DNA of 64,000 bases from Hydrogenophaga crassostreae (lineage in GTDB: Bacteria > Pseudomonadota > Gammaproteobacteria > Burkholderiales > Burkholderiaceae_C), in assembly GCF_001761385.1 (NCBI RefSeq), contig NZ_CP017476.1, positions 2,035,501 to 2,099,500 on the forward strand. The letters run 5' to 3'. Positions 25,808 to 34,634 of the stretch are shown here, in pieces. The first letter of the stretch is position 1. Every line of letters starts with the position of its first letter. A program made the position numbers and the translations under genes. The notes under the pieces were generated by a model. The model worked only from the letters and a program-made list of their open reading frames with translations. It made no database searches and was not told the DNA's origin.

Positions 25808-26218
25808 ATGAACAACCTGGCGCTCACTGAAATCGTCATTTGCACCACTTGCCGCATGGCTGGCACGCCGCGCGAACACACCGCCGATGGCCTGAACCTT
25901 CTTGAGACTGTTCAAGAGGCTTTGCTGGAGGCCGAGGGTGAGGCTGAAACTGGCGTGGGTGTCCGGGTGCGTGGGCAGGCGTGTTTGAGCGGCTGCAACC
26001 GTGCCTGCACGCTGGCGTTTCAGGCGGCCGGCAAGCAAACCTACTATTTTGGTGATCTGTCATGTGACGCCGAAACGGCTGCCCACGTGCTGGCCTGTGC
26101 CCGTCTGCACCAGTGCAGCGCCGACGGCACGCTCGAACGCAAAGACCGCCCCGAGCGTTTGCGCAATGGCATTCTTGGCCGCTTGCCCGCGCTGGGGACC
26201 GCCCGCGATCACCTGTAG
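25808..26218 (+). CDS. DUF1636 cysteine-rich metal-binding protein
   Basis: This is a 136-residue thioredoxin-like-fold protein of the DUF1636 family. Cysteines sit in ICTTCRMAG near the N-terminus and CLSGCNRAC in the middle. The pattern resembles the 2Fe-2S thioredoxin-like ferredoxins, so it may bind an iron-sulfur cluster or a metal. DUF1636 genes are known neighbours of cobalamin biosynthesis genes, but no reaction has been assigned to my knowledge. It sits between cobO and cobD with 16-base and 27-base gaps. A role in corrin cobalt reduction for adenosylation is a possible inference. Confidence 0.82.
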   Translation: MNNLALTEIVICTTCRMAGTPREHTADGLNLLETVQEALLEAEGEAETGVGVRVRGQACLSGCNRACTLAFQAAGKQTYYFGDLSCDAETAAHVLACARLHQCSADGTLERKDRPERLRNGILGRLPALGTARDHL

Positions 26219-26245
26219 ACCGCACGTTGTGCCGTGCCTGCTCCG

Positions 26246-27235
26246 ATGACGATGTCGACCGACCTGGCCCAAGCCCTGACGCCCAGTGCCAACTGGGCGT
26301 TGGCGGTGCTGATTGCGCTGCTGATTGATCGGGTATGGGGCGAGCCGCCCGTGCGCTGGCATCCGGTGGTGGGCATGGGTGCCTTTCTCGGCTGGGCGGG
26401 CCGGTGGGCTGCGCCGCAAGGGGGCCAGCACGATACCCGGCACGGAGTGGCATTCGCGAAAGGCGCTTTGGCCTGGTGTTGTGGGGCGCTTGTCACGGGC
26501 GGCTTGAGTGTGGCCCTGGCGTGGGCTGTTTGCCTGCTGCCTGGCTGGGGGCAGGCTCTGGTTCTGGGGTGTTTGCTCAAGCCCATGCTGGCGTGGCGCA
26601 TGTTGCACGACGAAGTCTCGGAAGTGGAGTCCGCATTGGGGCGTTCGCTGCCGGCCGGCCGGTTGCGGCTGGCCCGGTTGGTGAGTCGTGATGTCGCGGC
26701 GCTGGACGCCGGACAGGTGCGCGAAAGCGCCATCGAAACCTTGGCGGAGAACCTCAACGATTCGGTGGTGGCACCGTTGTTCTGGTTTGCCGTTGCCGGT
26801 TTGCCAGGCGCCGCACTCTACCGTTTTGCCAACACCGCCGATGCCATGTGGGGTTACCGGGGTGATCGCCAGGGACGTGACTGGACCTGGGCTGGCAAGT
26901 GGGCGGCGCGGGCCGACGATGTGTTGTCCTGGGTGCCGGCCCGTATCACCGCGGTCTTGCTGGCGCTGCAAGGAGGCGCGGACGCGTGGAAGTTGCTGCC
27001 GGAACAAGCCCGGCAAACGCCTTCGCCCAACAGCGGCTGGCCGATGGCGGCGATGGCGCTGGTGTTGGGTGTGCGCCTGGGCAAGCCCGGGGTGTATGTC
27101 TTGAATCCCGCTGGGCGACTGGCAACTTCGGCCCATCTCGGTCAGGCTTTGCAGTTGGCCTCGCGTGCCGTGTTGGCGGTGGCTGCCATCGCGATCCTGT
27201 GCCTGCTGCCCGGGCTGGGGAGGGCCTTCGAATGA
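26246..27235 (+). CDS. cobD: Adenosylcobinamide-phosphate synthase (CobD/CbiB)
   Basis: This membrane enzyme attaches aminopropanol (or its phosphate) to adenosylcobyric acid. It has about 329 residues with several hydrophobic helices. Family blocks are IDRVWGEPPVRWHPVVGMG, RDVAALDAGQVRESAIETLAE, LNDSVVAPLFWFAVAGLPGA and the NTADAMWGYRG segment. The start may be the GTG at 26234 or the ATG at 26246; no strong ribosome site distinguishes them. The stop overlaps the next start (ATGA). Confidence 0.92.
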   Translation: MTMSTDLAQALTPSANWALAVLIALLIDRVWGEPPVRWHPVVGMGAFLGWAGRWAAPQGGQHDTRHGVAFAKGALAWCCGALVTGGLSVALAWAVCLLPGWGQALVLGCLLKPMLAWRMLHDEVSEVESALGRSLPAGRLRLARLVSRDVAALDAGQVRESAIETLAENLNDSVVAPLFWFAVAGLPGAALYRFANTADAMWGYRGDRQGRDWTWAGKWAARADDVLSWVPARITAVLLALQGGADAWKLLPEQARQTPSPNSGWPMAAMALVLGVRLGKPGVYVLNPAGRLATSAHLGQALQLASRAVLAVAAIAILCLLPGLGRAFE

Positions 27236-28209
27236 ACCACCATCATGGCGGGACCGATGCGCTTGGTGTCCCGCAGTGGGATTTCTCCACCAATGCCAAC
27301 GCCTGTGGTCCTTGCCCGGTTGCGATGGAGGCCGTTCGGCGGGCCGACCCGCGCCATTACCCCGACCCGTCCTATGCCGACCTGCGGGCAACGCTGGCCG
27401 GGTTCCATGGCGTGGCGGCAGAGCGCATCGTGCTGGCGGGAAGCGCGAGCGAATTCATCGTCCGCTTGACCGGTGGCGTGCGGGGAGCCGGTGGGCGCAG
27501 TGTTTGGTTGCCTCGGCTGGCCTATGGTGACTACGGACGCGCCGCCGAGGCCTGGGGATTGCTCCGGGCAGACCAACCCGAGGCTGCCGATTTGCTGTGG
27601 TTGTGTGAACCCGCCAGCCCGGTGGGTGCCGCCGAGGCATTGGCGAAGGATGTGGCTTCAATGGATGGTGTAGTGGTGCTGGACCGGGCCTATGAGCCTT
27701 TGCGTTTGTCGGGTCGCTGCAGCCTTGACGCCGATGCACTGGACCGCGTGTGGCAGCTCTGGTCGCCGAACAAGGCCTTGGGCATGACGGGTGTGCGTGG
27801 GGCCTATGCCATCGCGCCTTTGCAGGGGTTGGCGATGGCCGGCCAGTTGACTGCAATGGCCCCTTCCTGGCCGCTGGGAAGCCACGCGGTGGCCATGCTG
27901 CTGGCCTGGACGCAGGCCGATGTGCAGCTGTGGGTCGTCCAGAGCCGCGAGCAACTTGGGCTCTGGAAATGTGCGCAGATTGCGCTGCTGAAAGCCTTGG
28001 GGTGGGACTGTTTGCCCAGCGAGGCCAACTATTTTTGTGCTCAACCCCCGGTTGAGCTGGATGCTTCGGCCTTGCGGGCAGTGGGGGTCAAGCTTCGTGA
28101 AACCACGTCGCTCGGGCTGGCTGATCACTGGCGCTTGGGCGTGCGACCGCCCGATGCGCAGGCAGCGTTGCGGGCCGCTTTGACTAACACCAAGGAAACC
28201 ACGTTGTGA
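27232..28209 (+). CDS. cobC: PLP-dependent CobC/CobD (threonine-phosphate decarboxylase-like)
   Basis: This is a fold-type I PLP aminotransferase-superfamily protein of 325 residues that supplies (R)-1-aminopropan-2-ol phosphate for the nucleotide loop. It starts MNHHHGGTDA, and the family N-terminus binds the phosphate substrate. WDFSTNANACGP, HYPDPSYADLRATLA and the PLP lysine in WSPNKALGMTGVRG are visible. It overlaps cobD and cobQ by four bases each. Its small size fits the CobC branch. Decarboxylase versus transaminase chemistry is taken from the family. Confidence 0.9.
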   Translation: MNHHHGGTDALGVPQWDFSTNANACGPCPVAMEAVRRADPRHYPDPSYADLRATLAGFHGVAAERIVLAGSASEFIVRLTGGVRGAGGRSVWLPRLAYGDYGRAAEAWGLLRADQPEAADLLWLCEPASPVGAAEALAKDVASMDGVVVLDRAYEPLRLSGRCSLDADALDRVWQLWSPNKALGMTGVRGAYAIAPLQGLAMAGQLTAMAPSWPLGSHAVAMLLAWTQADVQLWVVQSREQLGLWKCAQIALLKALGWDCLPSEANYFCAQPPVELDASALRAVGVKLRETTSLGLADHWRLGVRPPDAQAALRAALTNTKETTL

Positions 28210-29692
28210 CAGCAGTTTGTGTGATGGTGCTTGGCACCACCAGCGGAGCGGGTAAAAGCTGGCTTACCACCGCTCTGTGCCGCCACTATGCCCGCCAAGG
28301 GCTCAAGGTCGCACCGTTCAAAGCGCAGAACATGAGCAACAACGCCCGGGTGGTGGCCGGCCCGGACGGCAGATTGGGCGAGATCGGTTCTGCGCAGTAC
28401 TTCCAATCGCTTGCAGCCCGTGCAACGCCCGAGGTGCGCATGAACCCGTTGCTGCTCAAGCCCGAGGCCGATACGCGCAGCCAGGTGGTCATCATGGGGC
28501 AGGTAAGCGCTGAGCTCTCCGCCATGCCCTGGCGCGGGCGCAGTGAAAAAGCATGGCCCCAGATCACTGCCGCGCTGGATGCCTTGCGCGAAGAAAACGA
28601 TGTGGTCGTGATCGAAGGCGCGGGCTCCCCGGCCGAGATCAACCTGCACGCCAGCGACATCGTCAACATGCGCATCGCCCGCCATGCCCATGCCCGCTGC
28701 CTGCTGGTCACCGATATCGACCGGGGCGGCGCATTCGCCCACCTGTATGGCACCTGGGCCTTGTTGCCCCCCGAGGAACAGGCCTTGATCCAAGGGTTTG
28801 TGCTGAACAAATTTCGCGGCGATGCGGCTTTGCTCGCGCCCGGCCCGCAAATGCTGCACGACCTGACTGGCGTGCCGATCGTGGCGACGTTGCCCATGTG
28901 GTGGCAGCATGGGTTGCCCGAGGAGGACGGTGTTTTTGACGACCGGTCGCGGGCCAACGGCGTGGTTTCGAAAACCATCGCGGTGATTGCTTACCCGCGC
29001 ATCAGCAATCTGGATGAATTCCAGCCGCTCAAGAACGTACCCGGTGTTCGGCTTGTGTGGACACGCACGCCGGCCGATTGCCTGAACGCCGACTGGATCA
29101 TTCTTCCAGGCTCCAAATCCACCAGCGCAGACCTGGCCTGGCTGCGTGAGCAGGGGCTGGACCGCGCAGTGGCTGCGCACGCGGGGCAGGGCGGCTGTGT
29201 GCTCGGTGTTTGCGGTGGACTGCAGATGCTTGGCGAAGCGCTGATCGACACCGGGGGGTGGAGCCCATGGGTTTGGGCAATGCGCCAGGTCTGGGCTTGT
29301 TGCCTCTGGTGACTTCTTTTGAGGCCCAGAAAACAGTCCGGCAGACCGAAGGACAGTTTGGCGAGCTGGTGGGCGGCTGGGCCGCGCTTTCGGGCGTGGC
29401 GGTGACGGGTTACGAAATCCACCATGGCCAGACTGCCCAGCACCCGGCCATGGCCAGAGCAGGCGATGTGGCTCGGGAAGCGATGGCCAGCCTGGCGTGG
29501 CAAAACAAGGCGGGCAACGTGCTCGGCATTTATCTGCATGGCCTGTTTGAAGACCCGCGGGTGTTGCAGGCGCTGTTTGGCGCGGCCGTGCCCACGCTGG
29601 AAACCGTGTTTGACGGACTGGCCGATTTCATCGAACAACATTGTGAGGCGGGCTTGCTGGACCGCCTCGTTGACACATCAAGAAAGAACTGA
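28206..29692 (+). pseudogene. cobQ: Cobyric acid synthase CobQ, interrupted by a 1-base frameshift
   Basis: CobQ amidates four side chains of adenosylcobyrinate a,c-diamide. The first frame (28206-29312) has the P-loop GTTSGAGKSW, APFKAQNMSNNARV, the central FRGDAALLAPGPQML and the amidotransferase nucleophile in VLGVCGGLQMLGEALID. After IDTGG the reading jumps to another frame, which continues GLGNAPGLGLLPLVTSFE with the His-x-Glu-like YEIHHGQT and GIYLHGLFEDP to 29692. One extra G in the six-G run at 29253-29258 would restore a single protein of about 495 residues, the family length. It may be a sequencing indel, a real mutation, or programmed slippage. Confidence 0.9.
29253..29258 (+). other. 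G6 homopolymer at the cobQ frameshift
   Basis: Six consecutive G lie exactly where the two cobQ frames must join. A seventh G would give continuous coding through DTGGVEPMGLGNAP. Confidence 0.85.
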
Positions 29693-29693
29693 C

Positions 29694-30761
29694 ATGAACC
29701 CCACCTTGCCCGATATCGACGCCATCGATCAACCCGAATTGACCGCGCGCCTGCAACACAAACTCGACAACAAAACCAAGCCGGTGGGCTCATTGGGCGC
29801 GCTGGAAACGCTGGCCCTGCGCATTGGCCAGGTGCTGGGCAATGAGTCACCTGAGCTGGTGTCGCCTCAACTGGTGGTGTTTGCGGGCGACCACGGGCTG
29901 GCGGCACGCGGCGTGTCGGCATACCCGAGTGATGTGACCTGGCAGATGGTGCAGAACTTCCTCGCCGGTGGCGCGGCGGTGAGTGTGCTGGCGAGGCAGC
30001 ATGGCATTGGCCTCACGGTCGTGGACTGCGGTGTGGCCCACGAATTCACGCCACAGGCGGGGCTTGTGATCAACAAGGTGGCTGCGGGTACGGCGGATTC
30101 GCTTTCCGGCCCGGCGATGTCGGCGGCGCAATGCCGCGTGGCGGTGGCCAGCGGCGCAGCCCTGGTCAAACAACTGCCCGGCAATGCCTTGCTGCTGGGC
30201 GAGATGGGCATTGGCAACACCTCGGCAGCGGCCCTGTTGATGTCGCGCCTGTGTTCGATGGCGATCGCTGATTGCACTGGTGCGGGCACCGGGCTGGACC
30301 ATGAGGCGGTGCAGCGCAAGATCGACATCCTGGGTCAGGTTTTGGCGCTGCACGCCTCTGCCATTGAGCCCCTGGATGCGCTGGCTGCGTTTGGCGGTTT
30401 CGAGATCGCGGCGATGGTGGGCGCTGTGTTGCAGGCCGCGGCCGAGCGGCGTGTGATCGTGGTTGATGGCTTCATCACCTCGGCGGCGGTGCTGGTGGCC
30501 AGCCAGCTGCAGCCCAACGTTTTGCAGCGTTGCGTGTTCGCCCATCGCTCAGGCGAGCGCGGCCATGCGCTGATGCTCGCCAGGCTCAAGGCCGAGCCTT
30601 TGCTCGACATGGGCCTGCGGCTTGGCGAAGGTTCGGGCGCGGCGCTGGTTTGGCCGGTGCTGGTATCGGCCTGCGCCTTGTTGCGCGAGATGGCGAGCTT
30701 TGAGGCGGCGGGTGTGTCGCGACAAGAAGCAGCGCCGGTCAACGCCACTTCGGCCAATTGA
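29694..30761 (+). CDS. cobT: Nicotinate-nucleotide-dimethylbenzimidazole phosphoribosyltransferase
   Basis: CobT activates the lower ligand base (such as dimethylbenzimidazole) to alpha-ribazole phosphate using nicotinate mononucleotide. The 355-residue chain has NKTKPVGSLGALE, VFAGDHGLAARGVSAYP, LLGEMGIGNTSAAALL and the catalytic glutamate region GLRLGEGSGAAL. Translation starts at 29694, one base after the cobQ stop. The frame is open upstream inside cobQ, but that part is not family-like. Confidence 0.94.
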   Translation: MNPTLPDIDAIDQPELTARLQHKLDNKTKPVGSLGALETLALRIGQVLGNESPELVSPQLVVFAGDHGLAARGVSAYPSDVTWQMVQNFLAGGAAVSVLARQHGIGLTVVDCGVAHEFTPQAGLVINKVAAGTADSLSGPAMSAAQCRVAVASGAALVKQLPGNALLLGEMGIGNTSAAALLMSRLCSMAIADCTGAGTGLDHEAVQRKIDILGQVLALHASAIEPLDALAAFGGFEIAAMVGAVLQAAAERRVIVVDGFITSAAVLVASQLQPNVLQRCVFAHRSGERGHALMLARLKAEPLLDMGLRLGEGSGAALVWPVLVSACALLREMASFEAAGVSRQEAAPVNATSAN

Positions 30762-30773
30762 GCAGGGACCCAG

Positions 30774-31607
30774 ATGAACAGAGAAAGCGAATCCCGGCGC
30801 AGGGGGGTGGTGCGCGAATTCTTGTTGGCCCTGCAATTTTTCACCCGCATTCCGGTCACAGGGCGCTTGGCCGATTGGGTGGGCTTCAGCCCGGCCATGC
30901 TGCGGGCCAGTGCGGCGCACTTTCCTGGCGTGGGCTGGGTAGTGGGCGGCTGCACGGCCTTGGTGTTTGCCGCCTTGGTGGGGGTGTTGCCCGCGCTGCC
31001 TGCTGCGCCATGGGTGGCTGCGGTGATGAGCACCGTGTTCAGCGTTTTGCTCACCGGCGCATTCCATGAAGACGGCCTGGCCGATCTGGCCGATGGCCTG
31101 GGCGGCAGCCCGAACCGCGAGCGCGCGCTCGACATCATGAAAGACTCTCGCGTGGGCACCTACGGCGCGTTGGCGCTGGTCTTGGCGATCGTGAGCAAAA
31201 CGGCCTTGCTCGCGCTGCTGGCGCAAGCGGGCGGCTGGCCCTTGGCGGCTGTGGGCCTGTTTGCGGCCCATGTAACTTCGCGGCTGATGCCGCTCTTCAT
31301 CATCCGAACCTTGACCCACGTGGGCGATACCGCTGCTTCCAAGTCAAAACCACTGGCCGAATCGATCAGTGGCGCGGGGATGCTCACCGGTTTGGCTTGG
31401 TGGGCCCTGGCCATGTTGATCGCCGGCGTTGTGCAACCTGGCATGGGCTGGATGGCCGCTGTGCTGGGTGCAGTGGTGGGTTGTGTGTGGATGTGGCGCT
31501 TGTTGAACCGCCGGTTGCAAGGCTTCACCGGTGATGGCCTGGGCGCCACGCAACAGGTTTGTGAAGTGGCGTTTTACCTTGGCCTCGTGATGAGCTTGTC
31601 CGCATGA
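30774..31607 (+). CDS. cobS: Adenosylcobinamide-GDP ribazoletransferase (cobalamin synthase)
   Basis: This is the inner-membrane enzyme that joins adenosylcobinamide-GDP and alpha-ribazole (phosphate) to make the complete cobalamin. It has 277 residues with about six hydrophobic segments. Conserved features are LALQFFTRIPV, the acidic motif FHEDGLADLADGLGG, and MKDSRVGTYGALALVL. It overlaps the following phosphatase gene by four bases. Confidence 0.93.
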   Translation: MNRESESRRRGVVREFLLALQFFTRIPVTGRLADWVGFSPAMLRASAAHFPGVGWVVGGCTALVFAALVGVLPALPAAPWVAAVMSTVFSVLLTGAFHEDGLADLADGLGGSPNRERALDIMKDSRVGTYGALALVLAIVSKTALLALLAQAGGWPLAAVGLFAAHVTSRLMPLFIIRTLTHVGDTAASKSKPLAESISGAGMLTGLAWWALAMLIAGVVQPGMGWMAAVLGAVVGCVWMWRLLNRRLQGFTGDGLGATQQVCEVAFYLGLVMSLSA

Positions 31608-32158
31608 AGCTCTGGCTGCTGCGGCATGCGCAGGTGGTGCTGGAGGCGGGTCTTTGTTATGGCGCCAGCGATGTGGCCGCCGATGGCGCGCTGACCCTGG
31701 AGGCGGCAGAGCGGGCAGCAGCTTTTTTGCCCCGGGGTTTGCCGGTCTGGACTTCTGCCCTTGGCCGAACCCGGCAACTCGGCGAAACCCTGCAAAGCCT
31801 GCGACCCGATCTGGGTCAACCCACGGCCGAAACACGGCTCAATGAAATGGACTTTGGTCAATGGGAATTGCAGCGGTGGGATGCCATTCCACGTGTTGCG
31901 TTCGACGAATGGATGGCCAACTTTGCCGACCACCGGTTTGGTGGCGAAGAGAGCACACAAATGGTTGTCAACCGCGTGGCCTCGGCCCTGGGCGAATTGA
32001 CCGGGAAGGGCTTAGAAGAGGCTGTCTGGATTTGCCACGCGGGCGTGATTCGAGCTGTCTTGTACCTCGCGACCAACGGCAGTGCTCCGATTGTTTCGGT
32101 TGAGCAATGGCCGCGCGAGGCCCCAGCGCCTGGCGGCTATATTCAGATCACGCTCTGA
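31604..32158 (+). CDS. Histidine phosphatase, probable alpha-ribazole phosphatase
   Basis: This is a 184-residue phosphoglycerate-mutase-superfamily phosphatase. The phosphohistidine motif is LLRHAQV (RHA rather than the common RHG). The second active histidine is in ICHAGVIRAVL, and TSALGRTRQLGETL and EMDFGQWEL match the CobC/PhoE pattern. As the last gene of the cobalamin set it most likely removes the phosphate from alpha-ribazole 5'-phosphate or cobalamin 5'-phosphate. The family includes other small-molecule phosphatases, so the substrate is inferred from position. Confidence 0.85.
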   Translation: MKLWLLRHAQVVLEAGLCYGASDVAADGALTLEAAERAAAFLPRGLPVWTSALGRTRQLGETLQSLRPDLGQPTAETRLNEMDFGQWELQRWDAIPRVAFDEWMANFADHRFGGEESTQMVVNRVASALGELTGKGLEEAVWICHAGVIRAVLYLATNGSAPIVSVEQWPREAPAPGGYIQITL

Positions 32159-32194
32159 GTTATTGAAACACCCGCTCAGGGCGCCACAACCCCC

Positions 32195-33487
32195 ATGCGT
32201 TCAACCCTTCCCTCGCCTTACAGCCTTGCCCGCATGAAAGCGCTGGCACTCGGCCTGTTGCTGTTCGCGGCGCTGGTTTACGCCGGCGCCACCTTCATGG
32301 GCCCGAGCCACGTGGCATGGGGCTATGTGGCCGCCGCTGCCGAGGCGGCCATGATCGGCGCGCTGGCCGACTGGTTTGCCGTGGTGGCGCTGTTTCGCCA
32401 CCCGCTGGGTCTGCCCATTCCCCACACCGCCATCATCGCGGCCCACAAAGACCGCCTCGGCGAAGCGCTCGCGCGCTTTCTGGGCACGCATTTTCTGGCG
32501 AAAGAGCAGGTGAACGCCGCCTTGCAGCGCTGGGATGTGGCCGAACATGTGGGGCGCTGGCTGGCCGACCGCAAATCGGCCCAGCGCGTGGGCGACTGGG
32601 TGTTGCAAGCCGCCCCAACACTGATCACCGGGCTCGACCATGCGCCCATCCGCAGTGCCGCCGCCCGCCTGGCACAGCGCCTGCTTGCCCAGGCGAACTT
32701 CGCGACACTGACCGGCCAGACGCTTACCGCCCTGACGGAACACGGTCATCACCAGCAATGGCTCAATGGCCTGCTGAAACAGATCGCCGAATGGGCCGGG
32801 CAAGACAACGTGCAAGACGGCTTGACCGAAGCCATCGCCCGCGAACTCAAAGAGCTGAAATACCTGCGACTCGACCAGGTGGCCGCCCGGCTCGCGACCC
32901 ACAAGCTCGTGACCGCGCTGAGCCGCACGCTCAGCGACGTGGCCGACGACCCGAACCATGAGCTGCGCCAGCGTTTTGACCAATGGATGGTTGATACCCT
33001 GGAGCGGCTGCAAAGCGATCCGGAATGGCAAGGCCAGATCAGTGCCTGGCGCGACGAATGGCTGGCCCAGCCCGGCATGGACGCGCAGATTGAAAGCTGG
33101 GTGGGCGAGCTGCTGGAGAAGCTGCAATCGCTGGCCCACGCGCCCAATGAAGCCTTGCGCGACCGCGTGACCTCGGCCGTGCAAAGCCTGGGTGAGCGGG
33201 TACTGGCCGACCCAGCCCTGCGGCAGGCGATTCAGGCCCAGGCCGTGCCCATGTTGCTGCGCCTGCTGGAGCGCAACCGCCCGCTGCTGCTGGCATTCGT
33301 GACCAAGCGCGTTCAGGCCTGGGACGCCGCAGAAATGAGCGGCGTTCTGGAGCAGCACATTGGCCGCGACCTGCAGTTCATTCGCATCAACGGCACGCTG
33401 GTGGGTGCCCTGGTGGGGCTGGTGTTGCATGCGCTGACGCAATGGGCGCTGGCTTGGCCTTGGTTGCAGGCGGCGATGGGGCTTTGA
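32195..33487 (+). CDS. DUF445 membrane-anchored protein
   Basis: This is a 430-residue protein of the DUF445 family. One or two hydrophobic N-terminal segments (ALALGLLLFAALVYAGATF) are followed by the family block EAAMIGALADWFAVVALFRHPLGLPIPHTAII. A long helical, probably coiled-coil region follows, and a C-terminal membrane segment (GTLVGALVGLVLHALTQWAL). The function is not established. It is 36 bases after the phosphatase, so it may be read through from the cobalamin operon, but nothing links it to corrinoids. Confidence 0.9.
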   Translation: MRSTLPSPYSLARMKALALGLLLFAALVYAGATFMGPSHVAWGYVAAAAEAAMIGALADWFAVVALFRHPLGLPIPHTAIIAAHKDRLGEALARFLGTHFLAKEQVNAALQRWDVAEHVGRWLADRKSAQRVGDWVLQAAPTLITGLDHAPIRSAAARLAQRLLAQANFATLTGQTLTALTEHGHHQQWLNGLLKQIAEWAGQDNVQDGLTEAIARELKELKYLRLDQVAARLATHKLVTALSRTLSDVADDPNHELRQRFDQWMVDTLERLQSDPEWQGQISAWRDEWLAQPGMDAQIESWVGELLEKLQSLAHAPNEALRDRVTSAVQSLGERVLADPALRQAIQAQAVPMLLRLLERNRPLLLAFVTKRVQAWDAAEMSGVLEQHIGRDLQFIRINGTLVGALVGLVLHALTQWALAWPWLQAAMGL

Positions 33488-33807
33488 TTTAAATGGGTTT
33501 GAGTCTGAATCCATCTATTCACAACACCACGCCAATATTGCGAATCGCCCCTAATGGCGGTAAGCCTTTGCGGACTGAAGGCTTTAGTGGAGATACCGAA
33601 TTCGCTCCCGAACTTGGTCAAGCAAGCGCGTGGAGCGAAAAACAGGTGTGCCGGGTTTCATGGTTGCTTGACACTTGTATATAACAACAGTATCAAGCGT
33701 GTAAACCTATGATCTATCGATGTTTTGAGGAAAGCGTTGTGACCAGAACAGCTCGCTCAGTCCAGTTTTTCTCGCAAGGTCAGCGGGATACATTACGTTA
33801 GGCAATC
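33488..33807. other. AT-richer gene-free stretch after the cobalamin operon
   Basis: This region is compositionally lighter in GC than its flanks. It holds a good sigma-70 promoter candidate and a 30-codon frame from ATG 33709 with no recognisable product. I see no terminator hairpin. Confidence 0.5.
33668..33696 (+). promoter_or_regulatory. Candidate sigma-70 promoter
   Basis: TTGACA (33668-33673) is separated by exactly 17 bases from TATCAA (33691-33696). The spacer includes TTGTATATAACAAC. No intact gene directly follows, so it may be a relic or serve the small frames and the RidA remnant downstream. Confidence 0.4.
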
Positions 33808-33948
33808 ATGCGCATGAGGAAACAATTGCTGCTAGGCGCTAATGCCGTGGTTATAACGGCGCTCGCCATTTGTTATGTTCAATTGTTGGTGTTTGTGCCA
33901 TTGGAATGGCGAGAGGCGTTTTGTGGGAAAACTTGGGCAGGCGTTTGA
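33808..33948 (+). CDS. Small putative membrane peptide or gene remnant
   Basis: This 46-codon frame starts MRMRKQLLLGANAVVITALA, a charged N-terminus followed by about 20 hydrophobic residues that could be a signal or membrane helix. Its tail (LLVFVPLEWREAFCGKT) overlaps the RidA remnant out of frame. The tail itself resembles a RidA beta-strand (LVFVSGQLP-type) with lost bases. It may be a chimeric remnant rather than a gene. There is no recognised family. Confidence 0.25.
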   Translation: MRMRKQLLLGANAVVITALAICYVQLLVFVPLEWREAFCGKTWAGV

Positions 33949-34243
33949 TGTCAATGAAGGGCAACAGGCTGCTCGCATGTGTGGGCTGAACCTGATTTCA
34001 CAGCTGAAAGTGGCGCTGAATGGCGATCTGGACCGGGTTGTGAAAACGATTCGACTGGCCGGCTACGTAAACAGCAACCCGGAGTTTTATGGCCAGTCCC
34101 AGGTCATGAACGGCGCGTCAGATTTGTTTATGGAGGTGTTTGGCGAGCGCGGAAAGCACACCCGGATGGCGGTCGGTGTCAGCGCGCTTCCCTACAATGT
34201 TGCGGTAGAGGTTGAGGGCGTCTTTGAGATCGCAGAAGCCTGA
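33875..34243 (+). pseudogene. RidA/YjgF-family remnant, N-terminally truncated
   Basis: From about 33920 the frame reads FVGKLGQAFDVNEGQQAARM, then AGYVNSNPEFYGQSQVMNGASDLFMEVFG and a VGVSALPYNVAVEVEGVFEI ending. This is the C-terminal two thirds of a RidA-type deaminase-like protein. The N-terminal strand and the start are missing or frameshifted. RidA proteins hydrolyse reactive enamine/imine intermediates. The part that survives keeps family residues, but the N-terminal region that completes the trimer site is gone. Confidence 0.7.
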
Positions 34244-34634
34244 CAAGTTTCTTCGAAAAGGACCGTTGGTTGTCGGCTTCTGGCTGTTGTTCGTTCCTCA
34301 AGATGCCTGGCCTTCTTTGGTCGGTTGCCGCCAAAAGCAGTCGAGGGCCACTGGTTTTTTCACAGCGGGAAAACGCCCGTGATTTTTTCCCCCAGGGTGT
34401 GTGGCTCCGCTGCTGATGGCCTACGCGATGCGCCCTGGCGGCGGGTCTTGTTGTCAGCCCAGTGGGCTATCTCTTTGCTTCCACAGGGCGAACCGATCCC
34501 TGCAAAAGTTGCCACATGTTTTGCCCAGGCTGTGGCACCCCACTGGGTTACAGCGACCTTGACAATCCGTGCAGCTGTCGCCAACCTAACCCAATGTTCG
34601 ACATTGCTGGCGCAACCTTTCTCCAGTGCACGCC
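34244..34634. other. Non-coding stretch upstream of the DUF1569 gene
   Basis: About 390 bases hold no convincing gene on either strand; the short frames present lack starts or family resemblance. A TTGACA at 34559-34564 could be a -35 element for the following gene, but no clear -10 is seen. Confidence 0.45.

Noticed and set aside
29210..29692. Separate small gene for the C-terminal part of CobQ
   Set aside because: Its first ~18 codons have no homology and repeat the CobQ DNA out of frame; it is better explained as the frameshifted end of cobQ.
33790..33815. GTTAGGC-type sequence resembling an integron attC end
   Set aside because: Only one core site is present; no matching left site (GCCTAAC type), no stem structure and no integrase were found.
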